Shown here in pieces: positions 1 through 9,810 of a DNA stretch of 64,000 nucleotides (within the stretch, counting starts at the first letter, position 1; every line of letters starts with the position of its first letter). The stretch comes from Eukaryota sp. TZLM1-RC (lineage: Eukaryota > Metamonada: BaSk clade): positions 2,914,001 through 2,978,000 of the forward strand of contig JAUPSS010000003.1 in the NCBI GenBank assembly GCA_040285825.1, read 5' to 3'. The notes beneath the pieces were generated by a model. That model was not told where the DNA came from. It was given only the letters and a program-made list of their open reading frames with translations, and ran no database searches. The translations under genes and the position numbers were made by a program.

Positions 1-1
1 T

Positions 2-915
2 GCCGATAATGCCAACGGTAAAGGTTCTAAAAAGGCCCGACCGTTCATATTCCGATTGGCCAAATGCGGTTCCAAAGTTGAATACGAGAAACTGTTGCGT
101 GAAATGACGTTAGTGAGTCCAGCTGCTGCAAACTACATCCGTAATACGGCTGAACCACACCATTGGGTTGAATATCAATTTCCAGGGAACAGATGTGGTC
201 ATGTTACCAGCAACATAGTTGAATGTGTAAATGCGTGCATTGCAGAAGCTCGTCAGCTTCCAATTGTACATATGTTAGAATCGATTAGGTCAATGTTGGC
301 GAGATGGTTTATTACGAGAAGAACAGAAGCACGAAACTTATCATCAACTATTGTCTGCAGAGCAAATGATATTCTGGAACAGAGACTGTTACAATCTCGA
401 GATTTAAAAGCTGTGGAATTGGACCAAGCTAAATTTGAAGTGAGGGAGAACGGCACTGTATTTACTGTCAATGTGGATTCCAACGAATGCTCATGTGGAG
501 CTTTGGAAAAGAAGGGATTCCGTGTGTGCATTTACTCGTACTTCTTTCAGCAAAAGGAAGTAGAGGTGTTGAATTATGTTCTGAACTTCATTCAACACAG
601 AGATTTCTCAAAACTTACAGTGGAAGAATACTCTCAGTGGACGACATAAAACTTCATTCGGTTGTGAAGCAGACGCTAGAAGACAAGATCGAATCAGATA
701 TACAAACTCAACCTCCAATTCCTACACCGCGAGCAGGAAGACCAGGAGTCGTTAGGAAGAGGAGAAGTAATGAACCAAGAGGACCCAACAGCCGTAGCGA
801 GAAGTTTACTGATGCAGTTGAACCAGCGCCCAAACAACGACGCAAGTACACATGTAAAGTATGTGGTGTCGAAGGACATAACGCAAGAGGATGTCCCAAC
901 AAAGATAAAGAATAG
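2..915 (+). pseudogene. MULE (Mutator-like) transposase, C-terminal part, frameshifted
   Basis: The frame is already open at base 2, so the N-terminus lies outside the window. The visible part ends in a SWIM-type zinc finger (CxCxnCxH, around 488-530) followed by a basic tail and a CCHC zinc knuckle (C-x2-C-x4-H-x4-C, around 850-895). This combination is typical of MULE/MuDR transposases, which cut and paste DNA transposons in the nucleus. The reading frame shifts by one base inside the SWIM finger: the CxC pair is in one frame and the CVH pair in the next, near 505-520. A second short out-of-frame stretch would follow if the first frame were used (it stops at 649). I therefore call it a pseudogene, although a sequencing indel in the A/G-rich stretch cannot be excluded. 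No terminal inverted repeat was identified downstream. Confidence 0.7.
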
Positions 916-1849
916 CTAATAAACAAGATTGTGTGGATATTGATGTTTTTGGAGTTTCTGTGTGGATTGTGAAGTCTTTTGATGAAAGTGTGTGGATTTT
1001 GCTCCATTTTGAAGAAAAATGTGGAAAATGAATTTATCCCTATCATTTAAAAAGCTTTTTAGTTCCTTCAACACATTCACAGTGTATCGTCTTCGTAATG
1101 ATGTTCCCAAAACGCTTTCATTCCAACATTCTCTGGTTCAACATCCCCTTTAAACACCCACAAACTTATCTTCAGTTATCATTGTTACTTCTTATATCCC
1201 TGCTAACGAGGTTAGGCCTCATCCATTAAACCCAGTTTGTTCCAAGTGTGCAATCAAACTGTGGAGGAAGAGTATGATGTATCAACCTTTTGCAAACGTC
1301 TGACCTTCAAATCACATAAGAAGACAAAATATTTTGCCTCTTCCACACTCACCCGGATATGCTCAAGAGCCGCAGAAGTTGACGAATCATCCTTGCGCAA
1401 AGTAGCAGATGTTGAAACGATTGATCATTTACCACGATAGATATTTCTGAATAATGTTTAAAAATATATTAATAGTGGAAACAGAATGTTTTTATTGGGG
1501 ACTCTACATAGTATAACATCATGAATCAAATACAATGTGCAGTATGAATAAAATAAAGAAACTTAAAAATGGTAACGTTGAAGTCTGATTCAATGTTATG
1601 TAACAGAAAGCTGAGATTGGGTTCATTTCGAATAAACCCAGAAAATTGTACATCTTCGCAATGGGTTTGGCAAGAGAAAACTAATCTCTGATGTACTGGG
1701 TCAAAAATCGTTGCTCGCGTGGTCTCTGAGTTAGAACTAATGATTAAGTGCATTATTCCAAACTTATTTCAAGAATTTTCATCCTTGATGAGATCGTCTA
1801 TATCTAATAGGAATTGTTGACTGGTGAAGTTCTGCAGTAAAAGAGGATT
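916..1849. other. no convincing gene
   Basis: AT-rich sequence after the transposase tail. A 67-codon open frame at 1237-1440 (+) and a 75-codon frame at 1526-1753 (-) exist, but neither shows a family signature. About 45 bp at 1753-1797 closely resemble 5054-5099, a small dispersed similarity. Confidence 0.4.
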
Positions 1850-2440
1850 TGATAATTATGAAAGGGGTAACAGTTGATTTATCGAGAAGTGTGGTTCAAT
1901 TGAATGGAAATGGCTGCTAATTGATGACCAGCAATTTGATGACCTTACGGGATTCAACATATGATTAGCCGAGCATCTTAGTACAGAAATAAGACATGTT
2001 TCCTTCTGCTGGCGGAGATCTAAAATCATGCCATTAGCATTCCACAAGGCTAAATTTTCATAAATCAATGGCCTCATATTCCGGAATCAGCGCGAATTTT
2101 CTATTGCAGAAGATCAGATCTACAATTCAATTCATTGTACTGATGTGAATCTGAAAAAAGTATTTAAAATTTGTCCTCATCCATTCTTTGGTATCAATGA
2201 TGTTGATGAGAAAAAGAAATTAAGTAAGATGACAATTAGAGCTAATGGTACCGGGATTTAGTTACCTTTTCTGAGTTTAAAGAAAGGGCACCAAGGACTA
2301 GAAGCACCAAACCAGATATGAGCAAAAATTCGTCTGCCAAAAAGATCACTAAAAGTGTTAAACTTAAGGCTGCTGCAAGGAAGAAGAAACTTAGAAGGTC
2401 CGCAGAACCACCTTGCCTCGACACAGTTCTGTTCACAACA
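1850..2440 (+). pseudogene. decayed protein-coding sequence, family not recognised
   Basis: One + frame reads as protein-like sequence from about 1880 to 2260, interrupted in frame by a TGA near 1960 and a TAA near 2060. A lysine-rich stretch follows (about 2290-2440, ends TAG). The composition (charged, few low-complexity runs) looks like former coding sequence rather than random AT-rich DNA, but no domain is recognisable and there is no good start codon. The opposite strand of the lysine-rich part gives a hydrophobic 64-codon frame that is probably only its mirror. It could be a dead host gene or transposon debris. Confidence 0.3.
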
Positions 2441-2723
2441 TTTTAGCTCAATAGTTTTAGATGAATAAATGTTGTTGTTATTTCGTTTTTACATTTTACT
2501 TCATCCTCCACACTGCCTCTCACAACTATTCAAATGAAACAAATAAATAATAAAAGAATTTGAATGAAAAAGTTGCTGTATTGGGTAGAAATGGTGAAAA
2601 CACAATTTTGAGCAAAAATAAAAGCAGGCACAACATCAACAAAACTAGAATGAACTCTTTGAAAATACTGACTATAGCAATCGCTGCCTATCTCTACCAC
2701 TATGTGAGAGTTTACTCATCACG

Positions 2724-4160
2724 TCAACATGACGTCATTGAAGAATCAGAGTTCAAATAGGTTTCAACAGGGGAACAAGGGTCTTCTTGGTTGTCGGAAA
2801 TCTCATCAAGGTCAATTTCAAGTTCAACTTCACTATTTTCTGAATCATGTTTCTCTTCTTTTTCTCGTTTTTTCGGAAGTTTGTCAGCAGTGAAAAGATA
2901 CATAAGGCAGGCGAGGATCAACAAAAAAGTGGTGAAGACCCAAGGTAATTTTGGTTGAATATCAAACAATATCGTCATAAAAATTGGCGTAGTTCTACCC
3001 AAAGCACTGATTGACATCAATATGCCCATAATTTTTCCCTTATTGCTATTGTCTGCCCAAAATGAACATAACGCTGAAGAACATGACATAATTGCTGCTT
3101 TTGTCATTGAGAGTGGGATAAATAGAATAAACATGATAAAAACATTGAATGAAAAAAACTCTAGTAATGAAATGATAATAGCTATTAAACAAGAAACAAA
3201 GGTTGCAAAAGCTGCAGCCTTTGCTTCAGAATTAAACAATGCTACAAACTTCTTGATGAGCTTCCACTGAAAGATAACGATGGTGAGCCCACTAAATGCC
3301 ATCATAAAAGAGTAATGAAGTGTGGATCCATTCAGTACGTATAGTAATGTTAAAGGAACTATACTTTGCATATTAGAGATCATGATCCAATTGAAAAAAG
3401 TAGCCAGGAGAACAATCTTGAAAGCTCCCCAGTCTCTTTCGATTTCCTCAGAATCAGCTTGACTTTCTTCATCATTCTGAGCCCCTATTTTGGGAGGATT
3501 CTCAAACCAACCAATCGCAATAACTAATGCAAGGAACACAAAGCAAGCCCCTACCAAAGCTGCCGTTCTAAAGTCAAAGTAATGGTAAACAAAGCCTCCA
3601 ATTACGGGGCCTAAGCTCAAAGCAACTCCCTGTGAAGCACCAGCAAGCCCCATGTAAGATGACCTCTCTGCAGGCAAAGTTACATCGGCCAAGTAAGCCT
3701 GGCAGACAGATGTAAGAGAGGCAAATACCCCAGATAAGGCACGTACCATTGTTAAGTGAAGAACAGTTGTTGCAAATCCTGTCAGGATTAAGCACACGTT
3801 GAGTCCAATCAAGGAAAGAATTATTACAACACGACGACCTTTTTTGTCCGAAATCTTTCCTAAAATAGGGCTAAATATAAACTGAGTAACGGCCAATATT
3901 CCTAAAACTAGTCCGACATGGAAGGCACTATCGCTAAATTCACCAATATATGATGGGAAAAGAGGATTTACAATAGAAAAACCAAGAAAGGCTACAAATA
4001 GAGAAAGTAGAGTAATGAACATCCCCTTCTTCCGTATTTTTAGAAGCTCTGGGGACAGTTGTGGAGAGGAAGGACTGACATTGGCATAAACTTCACCAGT
4101 GGGGAGACATGTAGAGTCTGATCGACGACGGTCAAAGCTTGCGAGCTCACGGCTGTTCAT
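2724..4160 (-). CDS. major facilitator superfamily transporter (DHA1/TetA-like)
   Basis: A 478-residue single-exon protein with about 12 hydrophobic segments, consistent with an MFS transporter moving a small solute across a membrane. After a ~45-residue polar N-terminus the first transmembrane helix begins. The loop between helices 2 and 3 carries the MFS motif A (GKISDKKGRR). A central charged loop (around residues 220-240, rich in Glu/Asp/Ser) separates the two six-helix halves, and the C-terminal ~55 residues are strongly acidic and cytosolic-looking. The ATG at 4160-4158 is the first in frame and gives a sensible N-terminus. The substrate cannot be told from sequence. The gene diverges from the small selenoprotein candidate that starts 60 bp away at 4220, so the two probably share a bidirectional promoter region. 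The stop is TGA followed by three sense codons and TAA; I treat it as an ordinary stop because no SECIS-like fold was seen behind it. Confidence 0.85.
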   Translation of the reverse strand: MNSRELASFDRRRSDSTCLPTGEVYANVSPSSPQLSPELLKIRKKGMFITLLSLFVAFLGFSIVNPLFPSYIGEFSDSAFHVGLVLGILAVTQFIFSPILGKISDKKGRRVVIILSLIGLNVCLILTGFATTVLHLTMVRALSGVFASLTSVCQAYLADVTLPAERSSYMGLAGASQGVALSLGPVIGGFVYHYFDFRTAALVGACFVFLALVIAIGWFENPPKIGAQNDEESQADSEEIERDWGAFKIVLLATFFNWIMISNMQSIVPLTLLYVLNGSTLHYSFMMAFSGLTIVIFQWKLIKKFVALFNSEAKAAAFATFVSCLIAIIISLLEFFSFNVFIMFILFIPLSMTKAAIMSCSSALCSFWADNSNKGKIMGILMSISALGRTTPIFMTILFDIQPKLPWVFTTFLLILACLMYLFTADKLPKKREKEEKHDSENSEVELEIDLDEISDNQEDPCSPVETYLNSDSSMTSC

Positions 4161-4219
4161 GAACAGTGTTTATGGTAGAGAATGCAGGTTGACTGAGTGA
4201 AACTCAGACATTTTGATAA

Positions 4220-4519
4220 ATGCCTCTCCTATTAATCGAGTGTTGTCCAGAGTTCAAGGGGGTTTGTCAAGACCTCATTGCTCAACTACGAAGTCGATTT
4301 CCTGGTCGGATCTCTGTAAAATACAATGTTGATTATCTGGAAGATGATATTGATCCTCGCCCTTCTACCTTTGCTGTTATTTGGGAATTAACTAACGAAC
4401 TACTCTACCATTCTAATGAACGATGTGCATCATTTACAGAGATGGAAAATATTTTGAAACCTCTCATTGAGCCTCCAGAAAATCCCCTAAAACCAATGGC
4501 AGGAGGAGGGTGAGTTTAG
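4220..4519 (+). CDS. Rdx/SelW-like small redox protein with C-terminal UGA (selenocysteine candidate), copy 1
   Basis: An ATG at 4220 opens 97 codons, then TGA (4511-4513), GTT and TAG (4517-4519). The protein looks like the Rdx/SelW thioredoxin-like fold: a short first strand, a cysteine-containing turn, a helix ending FPG, and a later strand and helix (F-A-V-x-W-E ... ELL). The usual CxxC/CxxU active site is absent; instead two cysteines at residues 9 and 16 (Cx6C) are shared with a paralogue at 61.5-61.8 kb. That paralogue also ends UGA-one codon-TAG. A SECIS-like stem-loop starts 23 nt after the TAG. I infer that UGA encodes selenocysteine as the penultimate residue, as in thioredoxin reductase. 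If UGA is only a stop, the protein is 97 aa and ends Gly-Gly-Gly. The fold assignment is from pattern reading and is moderate; the coding status is firm because of the paralogue. It is convergent with the glutaredoxin-like gene. Confidence 0.65.
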
Positions 4520-4541
4520 GATGTTCCAATGTAGGAAATGT

Positions 4542-4606
4542 GAACTCTGCTTTATGTGAAGTTGGGGTAGAAAACCTAAACGGCCTTCCCTGATTGATAA
4601 GCGTTC
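4542..4606 (+). promoter_or_regulatory. SECIS-like element, 3' UTR of Rdx/SelW-like copy 1
   Basis: The segment folds as lower helix GAAC/GTTC plus GCTT/AAGC, a non-canonical core GTGA (4556-4559) opposite GAT (4596-4598), and an 8-bp upper helix AGTTGGGG/CCCTGATT. An unpaired AAAA run lies 11 nt after the core, followed by a minimal CC/GG mini-stem. This is the layout of a eukaryotic type-II SECIS, which recruits SBP2 and eEFSec to read UGA as Sec. The core is GUGA instead of the usual AUGA, as in the other two elements in this window. Folding was done by eye. Confidence 0.5.
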
Positions 4607-4663
4607 TCCATTTCCTATCTCCAAAGCATAAATTATGTAAATGTATAGTTTTATTCAATTGCT

Positions 4664-4972
4664 TTAGAAAACACCAGCACCTAATTGACGAATAATGTTG
4701 CCACTGTCACCAATCCAATTGTCAGTTTCGTCATCTTGTACTCTGAGGACGGGGACTGTATAGACACCACTTTGCTTATACAAGTAAACACGAAGTTCAT
4801 CAGATCTGCTCTGGGGAACATTGACGATATCATAATCAACGCCTTGTTCATCCAATGCAGTTCGCACTTTCGCACAAAAAGGACAAAATGGGAATTGGTA
4901 CAAGGTAATCTGCTTTGCAGAACAAGCTACAAACACTGAAAGAATTGAGACAATGAAGAGGAGAGAACGCAT
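4664..4972 (-). CDS. glutaredoxin-like protein with signal peptide
   Basis: A 102-residue protein. Residues 1-19 are a hydrophobic, cleavable-looking signal peptide. The mature part starts with a short strand and the dithiol motif C-P-F-C at about residues 29-32, a classical thioredoxin-fold active site of the glutaredoxin/NrdH/GST-N type. The cis-proline region (TVPVLRV) and a final GDSG... helix complete the short domain. It probably reduces disulfides or glutathione mixed disulfides in the secretory pathway; an ER or extracellular location is inferred from the signal peptide only. It is convergent with the Rdx/SelW-like gene, and the two 3' regions nearly touch (the SECIS-like fold ends 58 bp away). 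Both are small thiol redox proteins, which may be meaningful. The stop is TAA. Confidence 0.8.
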   Translation of the reverse strand: MRSLLFIVSILSVFVACSAKQITLYQFPFCPFCAKVRTALDEQGVDYDIVNVPQSRSDELRVYLYKQSGVYTVPVLRVQDDETDNWIGDSGNIIRQLGAGVF

Positions 4973-5211
4973 TTGTATTGGGCAAATTGTGGTTTTTTCT
5001 TAAATTCATAAAAGTTTCTATGGTTTTCATTTGAAATGTATACTTTCTTCAAGCATCATTCAAACTTATTCCAAGAACATTCATCCTTGGTGAGATCGTT
5101 CGCAAACGTTCTGGAATCCTCGAACAATTGGCCATCAATCTCAGTGAGAATCCCAGTATTGTTCTCCTCCAGAACAATAAACTGATTGGTTCCATAAGTT
5201 CCATTTCGACA

Positions 5212-5282
5212 GCGTTAGTAGTACAGTGGTAGTATGCCTGCCTTCCAAGCAGATGACCCGGGTTCGATTCCCGGCTGACGCA
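5212..5282 (+). tRNA. tRNA-Gly (anticodon TCC)
   Basis: A complete cloverleaf can be drawn: acceptor GCGTTAG (5212-5218) pairs with CTGACGC (5275-5281), with an A discriminator. The D arm contains AGTGGTAGTA. The anticodon loop CTTCCAA carries TCC at 5244-5246. The T arm is CCGGG-TTCGATT-CCCGG. The A and B box promoter sequences are internal and intact. There is no intron and CCA is not encoded, as in eukaryotes. Confidence 0.95.
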
Positions 5283-6693
5283 GATTCTCAATCATTTACA
5301 GTTTTTTGCTTATTTTTATGATAGATACATTTGAAAGTCGTAATTCAGCAGTAAATAATTGACTTAGTACATACCTCATAAAAATATAAAATTCATTTAA
5401 TTCAAGTTAATTAATAGTAAAACGAATAGCAATTCATTTGATATAAAACTCCGTAAGTTATTGAAAATGGAGTTAATGTAACAAAAAAGAGCTTTCAATA
5501 ACGAAAATTCAATCCTGTTCATCCAAATACAGAATTTAATATACGACCATTTTCTTTGAGAAGTTTTCCTAAATCAGCTGAACAGTTGAGACTTGTTTGC
5601 TAATGGAACCAAAAATTGAAATATCAATGGTGACAAATTTGATGTTGTTGCCTCTTGCTTCATTGAATCGTTATAAGAAGTGTTTCGAATTTTGATTTTT
5701 TGGAAAGCTCTCCAATTTTGAGATAGTGTTGAGTGTCAGAATTGGAACTCTTTTTCGGCGGAGATACGGTGGTACAATCGATAATTAGTTCAGTTCCATC
5801 ATATCAAGCACAATTAATATCACCTCGCTTTTGGCTCAAACCGAAATTTAATTGATCAAATACAGAAACGAACAGGAAGATGATCACAATTTAGCAGATG
5901 ATAGATACGATCACCAACAGCATTGTTGATGATCTGTGGGGGTTAGACATGCTATAGTGATGTAAAATGATATATTACGAATGCAAAAGGGTTACCTTCG
6001 ACTTAAGCACAAGAGCGCAATTCTAATAAACTGGTATAGACCATAAATTAATAAACTATATCACTATGATGAACTATATAAAGCTAACCAAGGCCAACAG
6101 TTGTTGATTATTGATCTTTTTTGAGTGAATTTACTGTAGGAAATAATGTGACCAAGGCAGCATAAGCACCACATTTACATTTGATATTTGACAAGCATTG
6201 AGGAGAAGATAGATTAAGTCTAGGTCGCATGACTATCAAAAATTGATGACCTGAAATCAGCAGTCCAAAAAGGCGAGAAACTTGTGTTATCAAAAAGGGC
6301 TATTTTGAAAAAATTCACACCGCACAAAGAAGACAAAAATAATTTCAAAGAAAAATAAACGGAGTTATTAGCCATGCTAACTTGGTTGTTCAGTGATTGT
6401 GCTTCTAAATAATTGATAATGTTCTTCTGTAGTTTGGAAACAGTTCTTGAAATGTTTCGTAAATCTTTGGTTTCAATCAAGGTAAAGTCAAGTTTCTCAA
6501 GGTTGTTTTGTTTTGGGAAAGGGATTATTTAGATGTTGATTTATAAGTTGTTTAATAAATAACTTTTTATAAAAAAAGAGCTGGCAATGAAATTCCACAT
6601 TTTCCTTTTTGGGGAGGAAATGTGAATGTTAATGACAAATAAAAGTGGACATAGAATCCACCTAAAGAATTCCGAACTCTGCTACATTGTTTA
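5283..6693. other. intergenic, no supported gene
   Basis: AT-rich. Overlapping minus-strand open frames at 6108-6480 (60-86 codons) show no recognisable domain and look like decayed or chance frames. Nothing else seen. Confidence 0.4.
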
Positions 6694-7212
6694 ATGCCAC
6701 ACCTTTTACCTTGTGACTTCACCTTTTACTTTTCGAAGCGTACCAACCAGTCAGACAACTATGGGGAGCTTCTTAAGCAACTTACTACGGTTGACACAGT
6801 TGAAATGTTTCATGAAGTCTATCAGTACTTGAAGCGACCCTCTGACTTCACTATGGAATCCAATCTCTTCTTGTTCCGTTGCGCTAAAGACCGTCCTATA
6901 AAACCTGAGTGGGAAGATGAATACAATTCTGCGGGGGGACGGCTCATCTTTAGAGTAGGTAAGAACTATGGAGACTATTTATGGGAAACTTTGCTTTTTG
7001 AAACAGTCTCTGGTAATATCTTCGCCTATGCACCCAATGTTACTGGAATAGCCATCAGTTGTAGAACCCATGAAATTGTGCTGAGTATATGGTGCGCGAC
7101 TTCCGAGGATACCTATATAGATGCATTAAAAACTAACCTTCGTCAAGTTTTATCGTTACCAGAGGAGACATCTTTTAGGTATCAAAAGCATAATGTTAGC
7201 AAGCGGTTTTAG
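6694..7212 (+). CDS. eIF4E-family cap-binding protein, 4EHP (class II)-like
   Basis: A 172-residue protein matching the eIF4E fold over almost its full length: the initial H-x-L...F-x-F strand, DTVEMFHEVYQYL (eIF4E helix 1 region with the conserved 'TVE-F'), KPEWEDEYN-xxGGR (the second cap-stacking Trp with its following Glu), W-ETLLFE and G-I-A-I-S-x-R...IW. The first cap-stacking tryptophan of canonical eIF4E is replaced by tyrosine in the aligned position (N-Y-G-E-L-L), which is characteristic of class II proteins such as 4EHP/eIF4E2 that bind the mRNA cap without promoting initiation. The protein is short at both ends and has no basic N-terminal extension. The ATG at 6694 is the only suitable start. 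A role as translational repressor is inferred from the class. Confidence 0.8.
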   Translation: MPHLLPCDFTFYFSKRTNQSDNYGELLKQLTTVDTVEMFHEVYQYLKRPSDFTMESNLFLFRCAKDRPIKPEWEDEYNSAGGRLIFRVGKNYGDYLWETLLFETVSGNIFAYAPNVTGIAISCRTHEIVLSIWCATSEDTYIDALKTNLRQVLSLPEETSFRYQKHNVSKRF

Positions 7213-7955
7213 CCAATTTTAAAATAAAACTTTTTATTTTTTGTTTAGTAAGTTTTTACATTAATCATTCTCTCTTAATTTAACCGTTTTTTTCCTTCAC
7301 AAACGGGAGCCTTTAAGTGATGAAATCAGGATTTTCGTGATTGATTGAGCAAACAGATGAAGATTTTTCTTCCAGACGACACAGAAATTCAATAATCATT
7401 ACAAACAAAGAGGATCCCTTTTTACAACCAGAAATCTCCTTCACATCAATGCTTTCCTATCACACACTTGGCTTTAGCAGAAGTGTTTTAGAAATACCAA
7501 CTATCTGGTATCTGAGCAAATGAATTCTCACTAATTGGCACTTGGCAAAGTCGACTTCAAAACCATTTCCATTTTAAAACCAATTTTCGACATGGTTATC
7601 AGAGTGTCAGAAGCTGTGTTTTAGAAAACGTTGCATACTTGTTGCAGTAATTGAAGACATATATAAAGAAACTATTTCGCCTATAGGTATAGGACATCAA
7701 ATTTTGGAGTTTATTGAGTTTCAAGACTAACCAAATTAAAAATATGGACCCAGAATAGAAAAATGAACAGAAACAATGCTGTGAATAATTGAGTTGCGCA
7801 ATTGATGAATCATCAGGTTTAACAGAAATCAGTTTAGCTAACACAACTCATGAATAATCAGTATTTCACCAAACACAGCTTTTCAAATTAAAATGTCTCA
7901 AATGACAATATTGTTTGTCAAATGTTGTGACCACCCATAAAGTGGCTTTGATAAG
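7213..7955. other. intergenic
   Basis: AT-rich; short unsupported frames on both strands (7341-7523 +, 7599-7844 -). The latter may be a further decayed part of the exonuclease-domain pseudogene next to it. Confidence 0.35.
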
Positions 7956-9105
7956 TTATTTGGAAGACAACACTGGTACCTCATGATTGGGAAAGTAATC
8001 CACGAAATACGACTTGAGCAATAAATATGTCATTCGTTCAATTTTGTCAACATTGACCACCATTTTTTGAATCACTGTCTGAACATTTTGGTCAGGAATT
8101 AAATTTCTGATACCACCTTGATAATTTTCATTGAAGTCAACTTTAATAATTTTTTGGGTATCAGTTTTCAAAAAATAGTTAATAGTCTCGAAATTTAAAA
8201 GAGCATCTTTGAAACAATAATTAAGCAATGCATCGTTTCTGGAAGACCAGGCATTTACAATGGCTTCCAACAGTTGTAATTTCCAGGCTGAACTGGGTCT
8301 TTTCTTGCACTTTTCTCGCTCAATCAGTTCATGCTTACCGATTTTTTTCAGCAAACAGAAAGCAACATCAGATAGACTATTTCCAGCACCACATAAATAG
8401 AAATTGTTGTATTACTTATGAGTATCAAAAATTTTGAAATTTTCCACAGCTTCACCAAATGGATTCAAAATATCATTTGATGGTTTAGATACAATTTCTT
8501 TTTTGAATAAATCTTTGTCATAAATAGTAGCGACTTTTCAACGAGGGCAAATCAAACTGTTTGATGTTATGTCCAACCAAATAGTCTGGTTGTTAAATAT
8601 TCAGGCAATTATCAAAATTATAGATCATTGAAAGTTCATTGGCAAATCAAGGAACAAAAGTATCTGAACAATCATCAAATGCGGAAAAATACAGATTATA
8701 ATCAGTGGAAGCCACAAAAATATGTTTCTGTTTGTTAATTGATTGCCAAACATTTGAGTCAAACTCCGCAATGACCACGGAGATAAGTGTGATAGCATCT
8801 CTTTTAACAGAAATGTCAGGTGGCCTTGAGAAAATCTTTGTCTTTTGATTCTCTATCTCCTCAGTGCAACCTAATTGTGTTAATTCTTGTTCTAGACAAT
8901 CAATTTTGGCATCATTTGCTGATCTAAAATTAAGCTGTTTTACCTTTGGTAATATCAGTAGTTGATTTAAGTTTAGATGACACAAACGTTTATTAATAAT
9001 GAAGGAATAAATGATATTGAAAACTAATAATCGGTTCAGCAAAAAATGCAAAGTTTGCGGTTTTTTACAAAGATTATTACGAACTCTAATAGGTAATTTT
9101 ATCAA
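7956..9105 (-). pseudogene. decayed DEDD-type 3'-5' exonuclease domain, DNA polymerase family B-like
   Basis: On the minus strand, in several broken frames, there are three ordered signatures: AEFDSN (exo I region, with the usual second acidic residue lost), GHNIKQFDLPSL around 8535-8575 (exo II, N-x3-FD) and N-Y-C-F-K-D-A-L-L around 8190-8220 (exo III, Y-x3-D). Spacing of roughly 70 and 100 codons matches the proofreading exonuclease of family B DNA polymerases. Multiple stops and frameshifts separate the parts, and no polymerase palm motif was found downstream. The most likely source is a mobile element or virus-like element. A related exonuclease-like remnant lies in the array at 18.97-23.3 kb. 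It could instead derive from another DEDDy exonuclease. Confidence 0.45.
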
Positions 9106-9810
9106 AATATGATAACAAAATATACATAAAATTAAGAATTAAAGATATCAGTTAATTGAATGAATTGGTATCACCAATAAACTGAATTTAATTTTGGTTT
9201 TATCAATCCTGCATTGATTTATAGTACAGGGTATTAGACTATCTTTACGAAGGTGCACAATTCAAAAGAAAGGTAGTATCTCCACCACTGATGAATATCA
9301 AAGAGTTACCGTCAAAAGAAGAGATTCCCTTAAATTACCAAAGAACTTCACTTGTTAAATACCAATTAATGTGGCAACATGTGAAAAAAAATCTTCAGAT
9401 GCTCGTCAGAAAAAAATGTTTCTGTTACAAAAATATTGACAAGACGAATTTGAAAAAAAGAAGAATCCAAATTCACAATTCAAAACTGCTTTTTTAAAAA
9501 TTGTACAAACAATCAAAAAGAAATAAAAATTGATTAAATAAAAATAAAATGGTAACATGATTATTTACAGATATTTATAAGGATCTTTGGAAAGCTTCAG
9601 TGTCTCTTGAAGATTTTTCTCAATTAGAAAACATTAGATTTTTTTTTCTCAATAAAAATTCCAGTTAACAAAAAATATTAGAAAACAACGATAAATTGGC
9701 ATCCACACCTGAACCATTGGTATTTGGTTTCGGTGATGGTATTGTTTTCCAAAATTGTATCTAATTCAATTTCCAAAAATTGATTAGTCAAACCTACGTT
9801 ATCATAACTG
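9106..9810. other. intergenic, AT-rich
   Basis: No supported gene. A 68-codon lysine-rich + frame (9291-9497) and a minus frame overlapping the start of the BTB gene show no family features. Confidence 0.4.

Noticed and set aside
2242-2436. 64-codon minus-strand frame with two hydrophobic stretches, like a small membrane protein
   Set aside because: It is the mirror of a lysine/arginine-rich plus-strand frame (AAA/AAG read as TTT/CTT), so the hydrophobicity is expected by chance.
2700-2726. MFS transporter ends Cys-TGA followed by three codons and TAA, resembling a Cys-Sec tail
   Set aside because: No GTGA/ATGA...AA...GA stem-loop could be drawn in the next ~140 nt, and TGA is also the plain stop of other genes; treated as an ordinary stop.
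5049-5291. 80-codon minus-strand frame across the tRNA-Gly gene
   Set aside because: It overlaps a complete tRNA and has no protein features.
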